A stretch of 64,000 bases of DNA, from assembly GCF_025628985.1 (NCBI RefSeq), contig NZ_JAOTEM010000001.1, positions 310,001 through 374,000 of the forward strand, in the 5' to 3' direction. How positions within the stretch are numbered: position 1 is the stretch's first letter; the number at the start of each line of letters is the position of its first letter. This document shows positions 50,790-59,261 of this stretch, piece after piece. The notes under the pieces are model-generated. The model was given only the letters and a program-made list of their open reading frames with translations, was not told the origin of the DNA and did no database searches. A program made the position numbers and the translations under genes. Source of the DNA: Chryseobacterium edaphi (GTDB taxonomy: Bacteria > Bacteroidota > Bacteroidia > Flavobacteriales > Weeksellaceae).

Positions 50790-51509
50790 TTAATGATGAT
50801 GACCATGATCATGAGAATGAAATAAATGCATCAGTAATGCCAAAGAAACACCCAAAATCACCAAGCCTATTTTTGACCAATTGATATTGTGATTCTTATT
50901 GCTTTCAAAAATAATCACAGATGAAATATGTAAGAAAATTCCACCCACAATTGCTAGGAAATAAGGCTGTAAATCTGGATTGAAATAATTTCCCAATAAC
51001 ATTCCCATCGGTGATGCTAAAGCAAATAATGCCACGATCAACAATGAGGGATATGAAGCTTTCGAGCCCGATCTGTTAAACAAAAACGCACCCAAAATAA
51101 AAGAAATCGGAAGATTGTGAAACAAAATCCCTAAAAGATAAGGCGATAACGGATTGGTTTCATTTGCCAAAGGAATTCCCTCAATAAAAGCATGAATGAA
51201 AAGTCCAACCATTAACGCAACAGGCAAAATATTGCTGCTTTCATTATGGTGATGAAAATGTCCGTGCTCAAAACCTTTGGTCAGTGCTTCGAGAATCATT
51301 TGAAGTAAAACTCCGCCAATCACAAAAATTCCTAAATTTCCGCTCACTTCTGATGCGTAAACCTGTGGAAAAACTTCGTTCAAGCAAATGGTAATCAAAA
51401 AACCGGCACTTAAAATCAGTAGATTTTTGGCAAACTGCTCTTTCTTACCAAAGAATTTCCCTAGAAAAACTCCAGCAATTACACTTAATATTAATAGAAT
51501 GAAAATCAT
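50790..51509 (-). CDS. ZIP-family metal transporter
   Basis: 239 residues, about eight membrane helices. The metal-path motif is HAFIEGIPLANETN with HNLPISFILG, the pair of His-rich helices of ZIP proteins. His-rich loops HGHFHHHNES and the C-terminal HSHDHGHHH would bind Zn2+ or similar ions. Its ATG lies one base after the stop of the 82-residue membrane protein, so it is the last gene of a three-gene run. Confidence 0.92.
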   Translation of the reverse strand: MIFILLILSVIAGVFLGKFFGKKEQFAKNLLILSAGFLITICLNEVFPQVYASEVSGNLGIFVIGGVLLQMILEALTKGFEHGHFHHHNESSNILPVALMVGLFIHAFIEGIPLANETNPLSPYLLGILFHNLPISFILGAFLFNRSGSKASYPSLLIVALFALASPMGMLLGNYFNPDLQPYFLAIVGGIFLHISSVIIFESNKNHNINWSKIGLVILGVSLALLMHLFHSHDHGHHH

Positions 51510-51510
51510 T

Positions 51511-51759
51511 TTAAATAAAAGTTAATAGTAAACAAATTATAACAACTAAAAAATTTATAAATGTTAAACCTAAATGAATTTTATAACTGTATTTATCTTT
51601 GAAAAGTGTTTTAAGAAAAATTAAAATTATTCCAATAATCAATAATAAAGTGGAAACGACAAACGGAAGTGGAGGTGTATGACTGCTTCCAAATCCAAAT
51701 TCCCATCCAAAATAAATTGAAAACAATGTTAAAACTAAATAAATACTGTTGAAAACCAT
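51511..51759 (-). CDS. Small membrane protein, 82 residues
   Basis: Three hydrophobic segments (about 4-19, 32-48 and 61-81) and little else. Not recognised. It sits between a SAM methyltransferase gene (22 bases upstream) and the ZIP gene (1 base downstream), so it is translated from the same message. Confidence 0.7.
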   Translation of the reverse strand: MVFNSIYLVLTLFSIYFGWEFGFGSSHTPPLPFVVSTLLLIIGIILIFLKTLFKDKYSYKIHLGLTFINFLVVIICLLLTFI

Positions 51760-51781
51760 ATAAAAGAGTCTTGGTTTTCAA

Positions 51782-52531
51782 TTATTTTTTCTTAAATAAA
51801 TTGATGCAACGAGGCGAAATTTCTTTCTCAAAATCATTCAACTGATAGTCTCCCCAGATTTTTACCCTTTCAAAACCACATTCTTCAGCGTAGTTTTTTA
51901 TTGTGTCCAAAGTGTGAAGCTTTACCTTTTCAAAAAAATGAAAAGATTTCCCATCGTCTTCAAAACGGATGTCTTTGATGATATGTCTTCCCTCAATTTT
52001 TTTAGAAACATTAAAATCAATACCTTCTCTGTGAACGGTCGTTTCAGGAACAATCACTCGTCTTACATATTCTTCGTTCAGATAATCGAGAACAAAATAT
52101 CCATTAGGTTTTAAAGCATTGTAAACTGACTGGAAAACATTTTTATCATCAGCTTCATTATCAAAATATCCGAAACTCGTAAAAAGATTAAAAACTGCGT
52201 CTACAGGTTCAGAATCGATAGGATTGCGCATATCATGAACTTTAAAACGCAATTCCGGTTCTGTCGGACTGAGCGAAGCCGAAGTCTCAAATTGTTTGTC
52301 AAATTCTATACTTTGATTAGAAAGATCCAAACCAAGAACGTTGTAGCCCAATTTATTCAAAAAAACCGAGTGTCTTCCTTTTCCGCAGGCAAGGTCTATA
52401 ATCTTTGAAGATTGTGGAAGCTGAAGTTCCTGTGTCAGTTTTGTGATAAAATTTTCTGCCTCCGTATAATCTCTATTATTGTAAAGCAAATGATAATAAG
52501 GCGTATCAAACCAAGATTCAAACCATTCCAT
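51782..52531 (-). CDS. Class I SAM-dependent methyltransferase
   Basis: 249 residues. Motif I DLACGKGRHSVFLNKLGY, motif II LGLDLS and a later VDAVFNLFTSFGYF identify a Rossmann methyltransferase of the Methyltransf_11/25 kind. The substrate is unknown. A -7 box TATTTTTG ends 4 bases before the ATG, so the mRNA probably starts at or next to the start codon. Confidence 0.88.
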   Translation of the reverse strand: MEWFESWFDTPYYHLLYNNRDYTEAENFITKLTQELQLPQSSKIIDLACGKGRHSVFLNKLGYNVLGLDLSNQSIEFDKQFETSASLSPTEPELRFKVHDMRNPIDSEPVDAVFNLFTSFGYFDNEADDKNVFQSVYNALKPNGYFVLDYLNEEYVRRVIVPETTVHREGIDFNVSKKIEGRHIIKDIRFEDDGKSFHFFEKVKLHTLDTIKNYAEECGFERVKIWGDYQLNDFEKEISPRCINLFKKK

Positions 52532-52535
52532 AATG

Positions 52536-52543
52536 CAAAAATA
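52536..52543 (-). promoter_or_regulatory. -7 box (TATTTTTG) of the SAM methyltransferase operon
   Basis: Exact match with only 4 bases between the final G and the ATG at 52531, the same spacing as in dnaG. Confidence 0.55.
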
Positions 52544-52667
52544 ACTAAATTTGTGCGGTTAAAAGAAATGTATTTTAAATATTGAAGAATTGAGACATTC
52601 AATTAAAATAAGAATTGACTCTATAATCTTTTGATTTTTAAATAATTAAATCTTTTAATGATAACTT

Positions 52668-53837
52668 ATGGATACAGAAAATATAAAAATTCAGATAAAA
52701 ACATTCTTCGGATTAGAAACTGTTTTAGGGGAAGAAATCAAAAAACTCGGCGGAAAAAACGTAGAACTTAAAAATCGTGCGGTAAATTGTGAAGGAGATC
52801 TTGGTTTTCTCTACAAAATCAATTATTCTGCGAGAACGGCTTTGAAAATCCTTGTTCCCATCGAAGAATTTAAAGCTTACAACGAAACAAAATTTTACGA
52901 AAAGCTTTTCAAATTTGAGTGGGACGATTTTATGAGTGTTGATCAGACTTTTGCGATCGATTCTACGGTAAATTCCGAAAGATTCAGCCATTCTCAGTTT
53001 ATGACCTTTAAAATGAAGGATGCGATTGTTGATTTTTTCCAAAACAGATACGGAAAAAGACCAAGCATCGAAACAAAATCTCCGGATATTAAATTTCACC
53101 TTCATATCGACAGAGAATTGGTGACGATCTCGCTGGATTCTTCGGGTGATGCTTTGTTTAAAAGAGGGTACAGAAAAGAACAGGGTGAAGCACCGATCAA
53201 TGAGGTTCTGGCAAGCGGAATGCTTCAGTTAGCAGGTTGGGACGGAAAAGGAAACTTTCTTGATCCGATGTGCGGTTCGGGAACTCTTTTGATCGAAGCA
53301 GCAATGATCGCAATGGATCTTCCTGCACAGCTTTTCAGAAAGAGATTTGCTTTTCAAAACTGGAAAAATTATGATGAAGCATTATTTACTAAAATTAAAG
53401 AATTCAGAATAGAGAGGATCAGAGAATTTCACGGGAAAATCGTTGGTTATGATATCGATGGAAGAATGCTGGATGCTGCAAGAGACAATATAGAATCTGC
53501 AGAAATGGAAGACGTGATCGAAGTGAGAAGAGAAAATTTCTTTGATACCAAAAAAGATTTATTCCCATTATTAATGGTTTTCAATCCACCTTATGACGAG
53601 AGAATTTCTATCAATGATGACGATTTTTACAAGAAAATAGGAGATACTTTCAAAACAAGCTATCCGAATACTTTGGCGTGGCTGATTTCTTCAGATTTGG
53701 ATGCACCAAAGAAAATAGGATTGCGACCTTCAAGAAAAATCAAGCTTTTTAACGGAAAACTGGAAACCAGATTTTTGCAGTACGAAATGTATGAAGGAAC
53801 AAAGAAGTTGCATAAGATTGAGAATAAAGAAGACTAA
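52668..53837 (+). CDS. THUMP-domain RNA methyltransferase (RlmL/UPF0020 type)
   Basis: 389 residues. The N-terminal ferredoxin/THUMP region holds VLGEEIKKLGG and GFLYKINYSARTALKIL. The Rossmann part has GNFLDPMCGSGTLLIEAAMIA and the catalytic NPPYDERI. This is the N2-guanine class that includes the N-terminal half of RlmL (23S rRNA m2G2445). The next gene is 5 bases on. Confidence 0.92.
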   Translation: MDTENIKIQIKTFFGLETVLGEEIKKLGGKNVELKNRAVNCEGDLGFLYKINYSARTALKILVPIEEFKAYNETKFYEKLFKFEWDDFMSVDQTFAIDSTVNSERFSHSQFMTFKMKDAIVDFFQNRYGKRPSIETKSPDIKFHLHIDRELVTISLDSSGDALFKRGYRKEQGEAPINEVLASGMLQLAGWDGKGNFLDPMCGSGTLLIEAAMIAMDLPAQLFRKRFAFQNWKNYDEALFTKIKEFRIERIREFHGKIVGYDIDGRMLDAARDNIESAEMEDVIEVRRENFFDTKKDLFPLLMVFNPPYDERISINDDDFYKKIGDTFKTSYPNTLAWLISSDLDAPKKIGLRPSRKIKLFNGKLETRFLQYEMYEGTKKLHKIENKED

Positions 53838-53842
53838 AATTT

Positions 53843-54241
53843 ATGAATTTTGACTTTTTTGATGGCTTAGGATTTATTGATGATCTGTTGAGTTTCTTTG
53901 GAAGTTCTTCGGATTTTAAGTCTTTTAACGAAAAAGAAAAGTCAAAGAAAAAATCAAAATATATGGTAGAATGGTGGAGTGGAAGTTTACTTCTGTTATC
54001 TGCCATTCTAATTTTTTTCGTTTTTAAAAATCCATTACCGGCAGAAAATTTTACACAGACTTTGATTGTTTGTTCAATGATCGGATTGGTTATTTCCTTT
54101 GTTGTGTTTTTTGCACTTTATCACTTAGGACTTTATTATTTTAAAAGTCTTTTTAAATTTCTATTGTTTAGCAGTTCACAAATCTTATTCGTTGTATCAG
54201 TAGTTTTGGTGGTTTATTTTAAATCAGGAATATTTATATAA
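53843..54241 (+). CDS. Small membrane protein downstream of the RNA methyltransferase
   Basis: 132 residues. A polar head with a Ser/Lys/Glu stretch (FGSSSDFKSFNEKEKSKKKSK) leads to three membrane helices (about 48-62, 76-92 and 105-128). Not recognised. Spacing of 5 bases makes it cotranscribed with the methyltransferase. Confidence 0.7.
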   Translation: MNFDFFDGLGFIDDLLSFFGSSSDFKSFNEKEKSKKKSKYMVEWWSGSLLLLSAILIFFVFKNPLPAENFTQTLIVCSMIGLVISFVVFFALYHLGLYYFKSLFKFLLFSSSQILFVVSVVLVVYFKSGIFI

Positions 54242-54334
54242 ATTTTAGAATTTAATAAAACAGAACTTCAAGTATATGAATTGTAGCCTTAAATAGGATA
54301 ATGTTTTTTTCTTCAGCTGCTACTCAATGACATT

Positions 54335-54402
54335 TTTGTCATTCCGAAGGAATCTTAGCAAAGTTTGTAAGGCATGAATGTAGATTGCTACAAAATGACA
54401 AA
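54335..54402. mobile_element. 68-bp miniature inverted-repeat element, copy 2
   Basis: Arms at 54335-54355 and 54382-54402, starting TTTGTCATT and ending AATCT, with mismatches in the middle of the stem. Total length and 26-base centre equal those of copy 1 at 26087-26154. No ORF is seen elsewhere in 54242-54488. Confidence 0.72.
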
Positions 54403-54443
54403 CTGTGTATTACCATTTTTATATTTTAATTAACTCGAAACAG

Positions 54444-54475
54444 TTTGTAAGTTCATTCCTGAATAATTAATTTTG
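54444..54475 (+). promoter_or_regulatory. Promoter of the glycosyltransferase: TTTG and TAATTTTG
   Basis: TTTG at 54444-54447 and TAATTTTG at 54468-54475 are 20 bases apart, the best match to the Bacteroidota consensus in the window. Confidence 0.65.
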
Positions 54476-54488
54476 AAAAAAATTCCAT

Positions 54489-55493
54489 TTGAACCCAACC
54501 ATTTCCATTGTCGTTGCTATATTTAATAGAAGAGACGAGCTTTTTGAGCTTCTTAATTCTCTTACTTTTCAAACTGATAAGGTTTTTGAGATCATCATTG
54601 TTGATGACGGTTCACTCATCGATTTGAAACCGACAATCAATAATTTTGGGGGGATTTTAGATATTAAATATTTCAGGAAAGATAATTCTGGTCCCGGATT
54701 GTCAAGAAATTACGGTTCGAAAAGAGCTTCCAATGAATGGCTTGTTTTTGTAGACAGCGATGTGATTGTGGAGAAAGATTATATTCAGAATATTAAAAAA
54801 GACATTATCACCATTCCGTGTGATGCTTTTGGCGGTGCAGATAAGGCGCACAAAGGTTTTAATCTGATGCAAAAAGCAATATCCTATTCGATGACTTCGG
54901 TTTTTACAACTGGCGGAATCAGAGGAAATAAAAAGGCAGTTTCAAAGTTTCAGCCGAGAAGTTTTAATATGGGAGTGAAGAAGGAAGTTTTTGAAAAAGT
55001 AGGAGGTTTTTCAGAAATGAGAATCGGTGAAGATCCGGATCTTTCGATGACTCTTTGGGAAAACGGTTTTACAACTGCTTTTTTCGATGATATTGCTGTG
55101 TATCATAAAAGACGCGTCGATTTTGGCAAGTTTTCAAAACAAGTGTATCAATTTGGTTGTGCGAGACCAATTTTAAATCAAAGACATCCGAAATATGTGA
55201 AAATCTCCTTTGCGTTTCCGACTCTGTTTTTGTTGGGATATATTTTAGGTTTTATTGAATATTTTATTTTTCATAAAGGAATCATTCTCGCATTTTACGG
55301 TCTTTATACATTTATGGTTTTGATTCATGCAATGATTGTGACAAAGAATATTGCAATTGCAGGAATGGCGGTTATTTCAACCTATATTCAAATGTTTTCA
55401 TACGGTTACGGTTTTCTGAAATCATGGATTTTGCTGAATGTTTTCAGAATGAAACCGGAAGATGCGTTCCCGAAACATTTTTATAAAAATTAA
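54489..55493 (+). CDS. Family 2 glycosyltransferase, TTG start
   Basis: 334 residues from a TTG, supported by the -7 box ending 13 bases before it and by the family N-terminus TISIVVAIFNRRDEL. The GT-A fold has IVDDGS and the metal-binding DSD in LVFVDSDVIVEKDY. The acceptor side has GGFSEMRIGEDPDLSMTLWENG. One or two C-terminal membrane helices follow (about 236-250, 258-290). The product glycan is unknown; no sugar cluster lies nearby. Confidence 0.92.
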   Translation: MNPTISIVVAIFNRRDELFELLNSLTFQTDKVFEIIIVDDGSLIDLKPTINNFGGILDIKYFRKDNSGPGLSRNYGSKRASNEWLVFVDSDVIVEKDYIQNIKKDIITIPCDAFGGADKAHKGFNLMQKAISYSMTSVFTTGGIRGNKKAVSKFQPRSFNMGVKKEVFEKVGGFSEMRIGEDPDLSMTLWENGFTTAFFDDIAVYHKRRVDFGKFSKQVYQFGCARPILNQRHPKYVKISFAFPTLFLLGYILGFIEYFIFHKGIILAFYGLYTFMVLIHAMIVTKNIAIAGMAVISTYIQMFSYGYGFLKSWILLNVFRMKPEDAFPKHFYKN

Positions 55494-55620
55494 TTTTTTT
55501 AAAACATTAAGATATTTTAGCTTGTAAGAATATTTAAGTTGAGCTTCGCTTTAAGCTTACAATCAGAATGATTAAACATAATAAAACTTCAAAAATTTAA
55601 TTATAATGTTTTAGAATTAA

Positions 55621-55650
55621 AAAATGCTGTCGAAATATCAACAGCATTTT
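55621..55650. terminator. First copy of the AAATGCTGT hairpin
   Basis: Ten-base perfect arms around a 10-base loop, T run after on the plus strand. Confidence 0.8.
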
Positions 55651-55790
55651 CTATTTATAACTAATCATTTTAAACCATTAAGATTTTTTGCGTTGTAAAG
55701 TTTCTCAGGTGAACTTTGCTATCAGCTTAAAATCAGAATGATTAAACTTAATAAACCTTCAAAATTTAACTACCTTAATGTTTTAAAATA

Positions 55791-55832
55791 ATATAGAAAA
55801 TGCTGTCGAAATCTCAACAGCATTTTCTATAT
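55791..55832. terminator. Second copy of the AAATGCTGT hairpin
   Basis: Sixteen-base arms ATATAGAAAATGCTGT and ACAGCATTTTCTATAT, next to the bestrophin stop on the minus strand. Confidence 0.82.
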
Positions 55833-55845
55833 ATAATTTTTAAGT

Positions 55846-56871
55846 TTAAACTAAAACTCCATTTTTAGAAGCAATTGGTTCCGGAAGATCATCGTTTTCA
55901 CCAATCATCTGCAGAAGATCAATCTCAATCGTTCGGCAAATTGAAAGCATTGGAACGTCAAACATCAGTCCTGCAAACGGATTTTCAGAATAATCACCGA
56001 CCAATTCCATAATAATATAGATCCAACCTACAATCACACAAAACGGGATACAAGTCCAGATTCCCCAATCTCCCAGTTTACTGAATTCACTTACCAAACC
56101 TAGAGGTAAAAGAATGATAAAAATGACAATAAAGATAAACCCGGAATTTGCAAACTGTCTTGGTGAAGGAAATTTTTTAATCCTTTCCGACTGTCCCTGG
56201 TAATCATAAAAATCATTTAGACAGTTCTGAAGCTGCATGTGATCAAAATCGGTGATGACTTTTTTATTTTTTAAATAATTCAAATCTTTTGCCTGTTTTG
56301 AATTAAGATAAGTTGCGAAATTTTTATAATCTTCCTGCACTCCCAATTCGTCTTCTGAAAGATATTTCTGCTGAAAAAGATGCGTTCTTACATAATCGGG
56401 AAATCCGGCCTTGATCAGACGGTTTCTCTTGGTGTTGATTTCTCCAAAATGTCTCTCAAGGCTCATATGTTCCCATTCTGTCGGTACCAAAAGCTGTTCT
56501 CTCAAAGTGTAAAGCCACGCAATGTGACGGTAAACGAGCTGCTTTTTAAAATCTTTAATATAATGCATTTCGCCTTTTTCGGTGTCAAATGCATACAACA
56601 TTGAAGTAAATGACCGGCTGGAATTCACGATTGCGCCCCAGATTTTTCTCGCTTCCCAAAGTCTGTCGTAAGCTTGATTACTTTTAAAACCCACAAAAAA
56701 AGCAACCGCAGTACCCACCAAAGTCAACGGAACCAAAGGAATCGTCATCCATTGCCATTGAAAAAAATAATAGATTGCAGCTACGAATGTGCTCCACGCA
56801 GTAAGCCACACAAGATGCAACCCTGCGAGATTCGCAATTTGTTTATAGTTGAAATATTTTGTTGTGATCAT
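55846..56871 (-). CDS. Bestrophin-family membrane channel
   Basis: 341 residues. The family layout is visible: two N-terminal helices with PLVPLTLVGTAVAFFVGFKSNQAYDRLWEARKIWGAIVN, the FKSNQAYDRLWEAR block being diagnostic; later helices FIFIVIFIILLPLGLV and IWTCIPFCVIVGWIYIIMELVG; then the conserved YSENPFAGLMFDVPMLSICRTIEIDL. Bacterial bestrophins form pentameric ion channels, some cation selective. Single gene. Confidence 0.92.
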   Translation of the reverse strand: MITTKYFNYKQIANLAGLHLVWLTAWSTFVAAIYYFFQWQWMTIPLVPLTLVGTAVAFFVGFKSNQAYDRLWEARKIWGAIVNSSRSFTSMLYAFDTEKGEMHYIKDFKKQLVYRHIAWLYTLREQLLVPTEWEHMSLERHFGEINTKRNRLIKAGFPDYVRTHLFQQKYLSEDELGVQEDYKNFATYLNSKQAKDLNYLKNKKVITDFDHMQLQNCLNDFYDYQGQSERIKKFPSPRQFANSGFIFIVIFIILLPLGLVSEFSKLGDWGIWTCIPFCVIVGWIYIIMELVGDYSENPFAGLMFDVPMLSICRTIEIDLLQMIGENDDLPEPIASKNGVLV

Positions 56872-56914
56872 CTAAGAATAAATTAATGAAACCAAGTTAA
56901 CAAAAACCGTACAA

Positions 56915-56946
56915 AAAAAACCTCTAAATGATATTTAGAGGTTTTA
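56915..56946 (-). terminator. Terminator of the E1 dehydrogenase gene
   Basis: AAAACCTCTAAAT and ATTTAGAGGTTTT around a short loop, 7 bases past the stop on the minus strand. Confidence 0.85.
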
Positions 56947-56950
56947 ATTT

Positions 56951-59023
56951 TTAATATTTCAACATTTCGTCGATTTTCTTTGAAAGCTTTTCAGCGTTTG
57001 GAAGCATTTCCTTTTCTAAAATTAAATTGATTGGAACTGCAGGTGTATCAAGTGATCCCATCGTTTCAACAGGAGCATCGAGATATTTGAAGCAATTCTT
57101 AGAAATTCTGTGTGCAAAGGCTTCAGCGAAAGAATTGTTGAGTTGTTCTTCTGTAAGAACGATACATTTTCCATGAGCTTTTACTCTTTCAAAAACCAAT
57201 TCTTCATCCAAAGGAATAATGGTTCTCAAATCAATGACCTCTACTTTGCCACCGAAGTTTTTCACAGCTTCTTTTGCCCAGTAAACACCCATTCCGTAAG
57301 TGATAACAACAACGGTGTTTCCCTTTTTAATCTCATTTTCGTCAGCTTCGATAACGATTTTTCCTTTTCCGAATGGTAAAATATAGTCTTCGGCAGGTTC
57401 TATGGTTTTTGCATCTTCCGTTCCGGGAACTTTACTCCAGTACAAACCTTTATGCTCTAACATTACAACTGGATTTGGGTCGTAGTAAGCAGCTTTCAAT
57501 AAACCTTTAAAATCTGCAGCGTTACTTGGATAAGCAATTTTAATTCCTTTAATATTAGCTAAAATGCTCTCTACGCTTCCACTGTGATAAGGACCGCCGC
57601 CGCCATAAGCTCCGATGGGAACTCTGATGATATTGCTTACAGGAAATTTCCCGTTGCTTAAATAATTAGATTTTGAAATCTCCGTAATCAACTGGTTAAT
57701 TCCCGGATAAATATAATCTGCAAACTGAACTTCAACAATTGGCTTTAAACCTACTGCGCTCATTCCGGTTGTAGAGCCGATAATGTATGCTTCTTGAATT
57801 GCAGTATTGAAAACTCTTTTGCTTCCGAATTTTTTACCTAAAGTCACCGTCTCACGGAAAACGCCACCAATTCTTTCACCAACATCTTGTCCGTACAATA
57901 ACGCTTCAGGGTGTTTCCACATAATCTCCTGAATCGCGTGAATTGCCGCGTCAACCATTACAATTTTTTCTCCGCCTTCAGGTTCACGAGTTCCCACTTC
58001 TTCCGTAATCGGAGTCGGTGCAAAAATATGTTGCATCACCGTTTCGGGCTTCGGATCTTCAGCTTTTTGAGCTCTTTCGAATGCTTCTTCAGCTTCTAAT
58101 CTTGCCTTTTTGGTAATTTGTTTTAATAATTCTTCGTCTGTTCCAGATTCAAGCAACTGATTTCTAAGGATTTCTCCTGGATCTTTTGCTCTGTGTTTGG
58201 TTAAATCTTCCTCGTCTCTATAAAATTCTCTTCTTACACCGGAAGTGTGGTGACCGATCAAGACTGTTTTTGCGCAGACAACCAAAGGTTTTCTTTCTTC
58301 ACGGACAAAATCGACAGCTTTTTTCATCACTTCAAAACTTTGAGCGAAATCAGTTCCGTCAACTCTCATTCTTCCCAAACCTTCAAATCCGGCTACAAAA
58401 TCATATGCGTCAACAGTTCTAGCTTCTTCTTTAGTCACGGAAATTCCCCAATCATTATCCTGAACCAGGAAAATGATTGGTAATTGGTGTAAAGCGGCAA
58501 ACTGCAATGCTTCACTCACTTCACCTTCCGTCACAGAATTGTCTCCCAAACTGCAAACAACGACAGGGTTATTTTCAAACTTTTCTAATTCAAAATCTTC
58601 AATATATTTGATTCCCTGAGCAACACCGGTTGTAGGAATGGTCTGCATTCCGGTTGCAGAACTTTGGTGAATCATCTTCGGCATATTTTCGTTTCTGCTC
58701 GAAGGATGGGAATAATATGATCTTCCACCCGAAAAAGGATCATCGGCTTTTGCTAATAACTGAAGCATCAATTGATAAGGCTCAAAACCAATTCCCAACA
58801 AAATACTTTCGTCTCTGTAATACGGAGAAACCCAGTCTTCTTTTTTCAACTGATAAGCCGTCGCCAACTGAATGGCTTCGTGTCCTCTCGAAGTACTGTG
58901 TACATATTTGCAAACATTTCTGTTTTCCTCATAAATATCTGCCATTGCTTTGGCAAGCATCATGTGGTTGTAAGCTTTAAGTAAAATATCCTGTGAAACT
59001 TTTTCGTGAAGTGTATTTTCCAT
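56951..59023 (-). CDS. 2-oxoacid dehydrogenase E1, alpha and beta subunits fused
   Basis: 690 residues from MENTLHEKV. An ATG at 59032 falls inside the -7 box and is rejected. Residues about 1-335 are the alpha part, with the ThDP motif GDNSVTEGEVSEALQFAA and HTSGVRREFYRDEEDL. From about 350 the beta part has ALLYGQDVGERIGGVFRETVTLGKKFG, FADYIYPGINQLITEIS and the C-terminal transketolase domain (VVITYGMGVYWAKEA, IDLRTIIPLDEE). Probably decarboxylates branched-chain 2-oxoacids. The E2 and E3 genes are not in the window. Confidence 0.92.
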   Translation of the reverse strand: MENTLHEKVSQDILLKAYNHMMLAKAMADIYEENRNVCKYVHSTSRGHEAIQLATAYQLKKEDWVSPYYRDESILLGIGFEPYQLMLQLLAKADDPFSGGRSYYSHPSSRNENMPKMIHQSSATGMQTIPTTGVAQGIKYIEDFELEKFENNPVVVCSLGDNSVTEGEVSEALQFAALHQLPIIFLVQDNDWGISVTKEEARTVDAYDFVAGFEGLGRMRVDGTDFAQSFEVMKKAVDFVREERKPLVVCAKTVLIGHHTSGVRREFYRDEEDLTKHRAKDPGEILRNQLLESGTDEELLKQITKKARLEAEEAFERAQKAEDPKPETVMQHIFAPTPITEEVGTREPEGGEKIVMVDAAIHAIQEIMWKHPEALLYGQDVGERIGGVFRETVTLGKKFGSKRVFNTAIQEAYIIGSTTGMSAVGLKPIVEVQFADYIYPGINQLITEISKSNYLSNGKFPVSNIIRVPIGAYGGGGPYHSGSVESILANIKGIKIAYPSNAADFKGLLKAAYYDPNPVVMLEHKGLYWSKVPGTEDAKTIEPAEDYILPFGKGKIVIEADENEIKKGNTVVVITYGMGVYWAKEAVKNFGGKVEVIDLRTIIPLDEELVFERVKAHGKCIVLTEEQLNNSFAEAFAHRISKNCFKYLDAPVETMGSLDTPAVPINLILEKEMLPNAEKLSKKIDEMLKY

Positions 59024-59029
59024 AGAAAG

Positions 59030-59037
59030 CAAAGATA
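59030..59037 (-). promoter_or_regulatory. -7 box (TATCTTTG) of the E1 fusion gene
   Basis: Exact match whose last G is 6 bases before the ATG at 59023, so the leader is only a few bases. It overlaps the upstream in-frame ATG at 59032. Confidence 0.55.
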
Positions 59038-59261
59038 AACATATTTTGGATTTTTAAAAATAATTGCCTAACAATTGATAGGTGATCTTTTAATTGGTTG
59101 ATTTTTAAATTTTTAATAGATATTTTGATTATTAAGTCACGTAATGTTCATAAAAAATTGATACCTTTTATTGTTAATTTCGATGTCCAAATGTTGAGAA
59201 AAAACAATAAAAATGCAGTAACTTTACAGACTATTTTCTCATAAAAAGTTAAAAGAAATAC

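Larger units (their letters stand above)
55497..55832. repeat. Tandem duplication (about 171-176 bp unit) including a terminator
   Basis: Two units, from 55497 and from 55668, each run TTTTAAA-CATTAAGAT, a G/C-poor middle with ATCAGAATGATTAAAC, then TTTAATTATAATGTTTTA or TTTAACTACCTTAATGTTTT, then a hairpin. Hairpin 1 is AAAATGCTGT/ACAGCATTTT (55621-55650); hairpin 2 (55791-55832) has 16-base arms. They can terminate the glycosyltransferase on plus and the bestrophin gene on minus. No gene is in 55494-55845. Confidence 0.8.
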
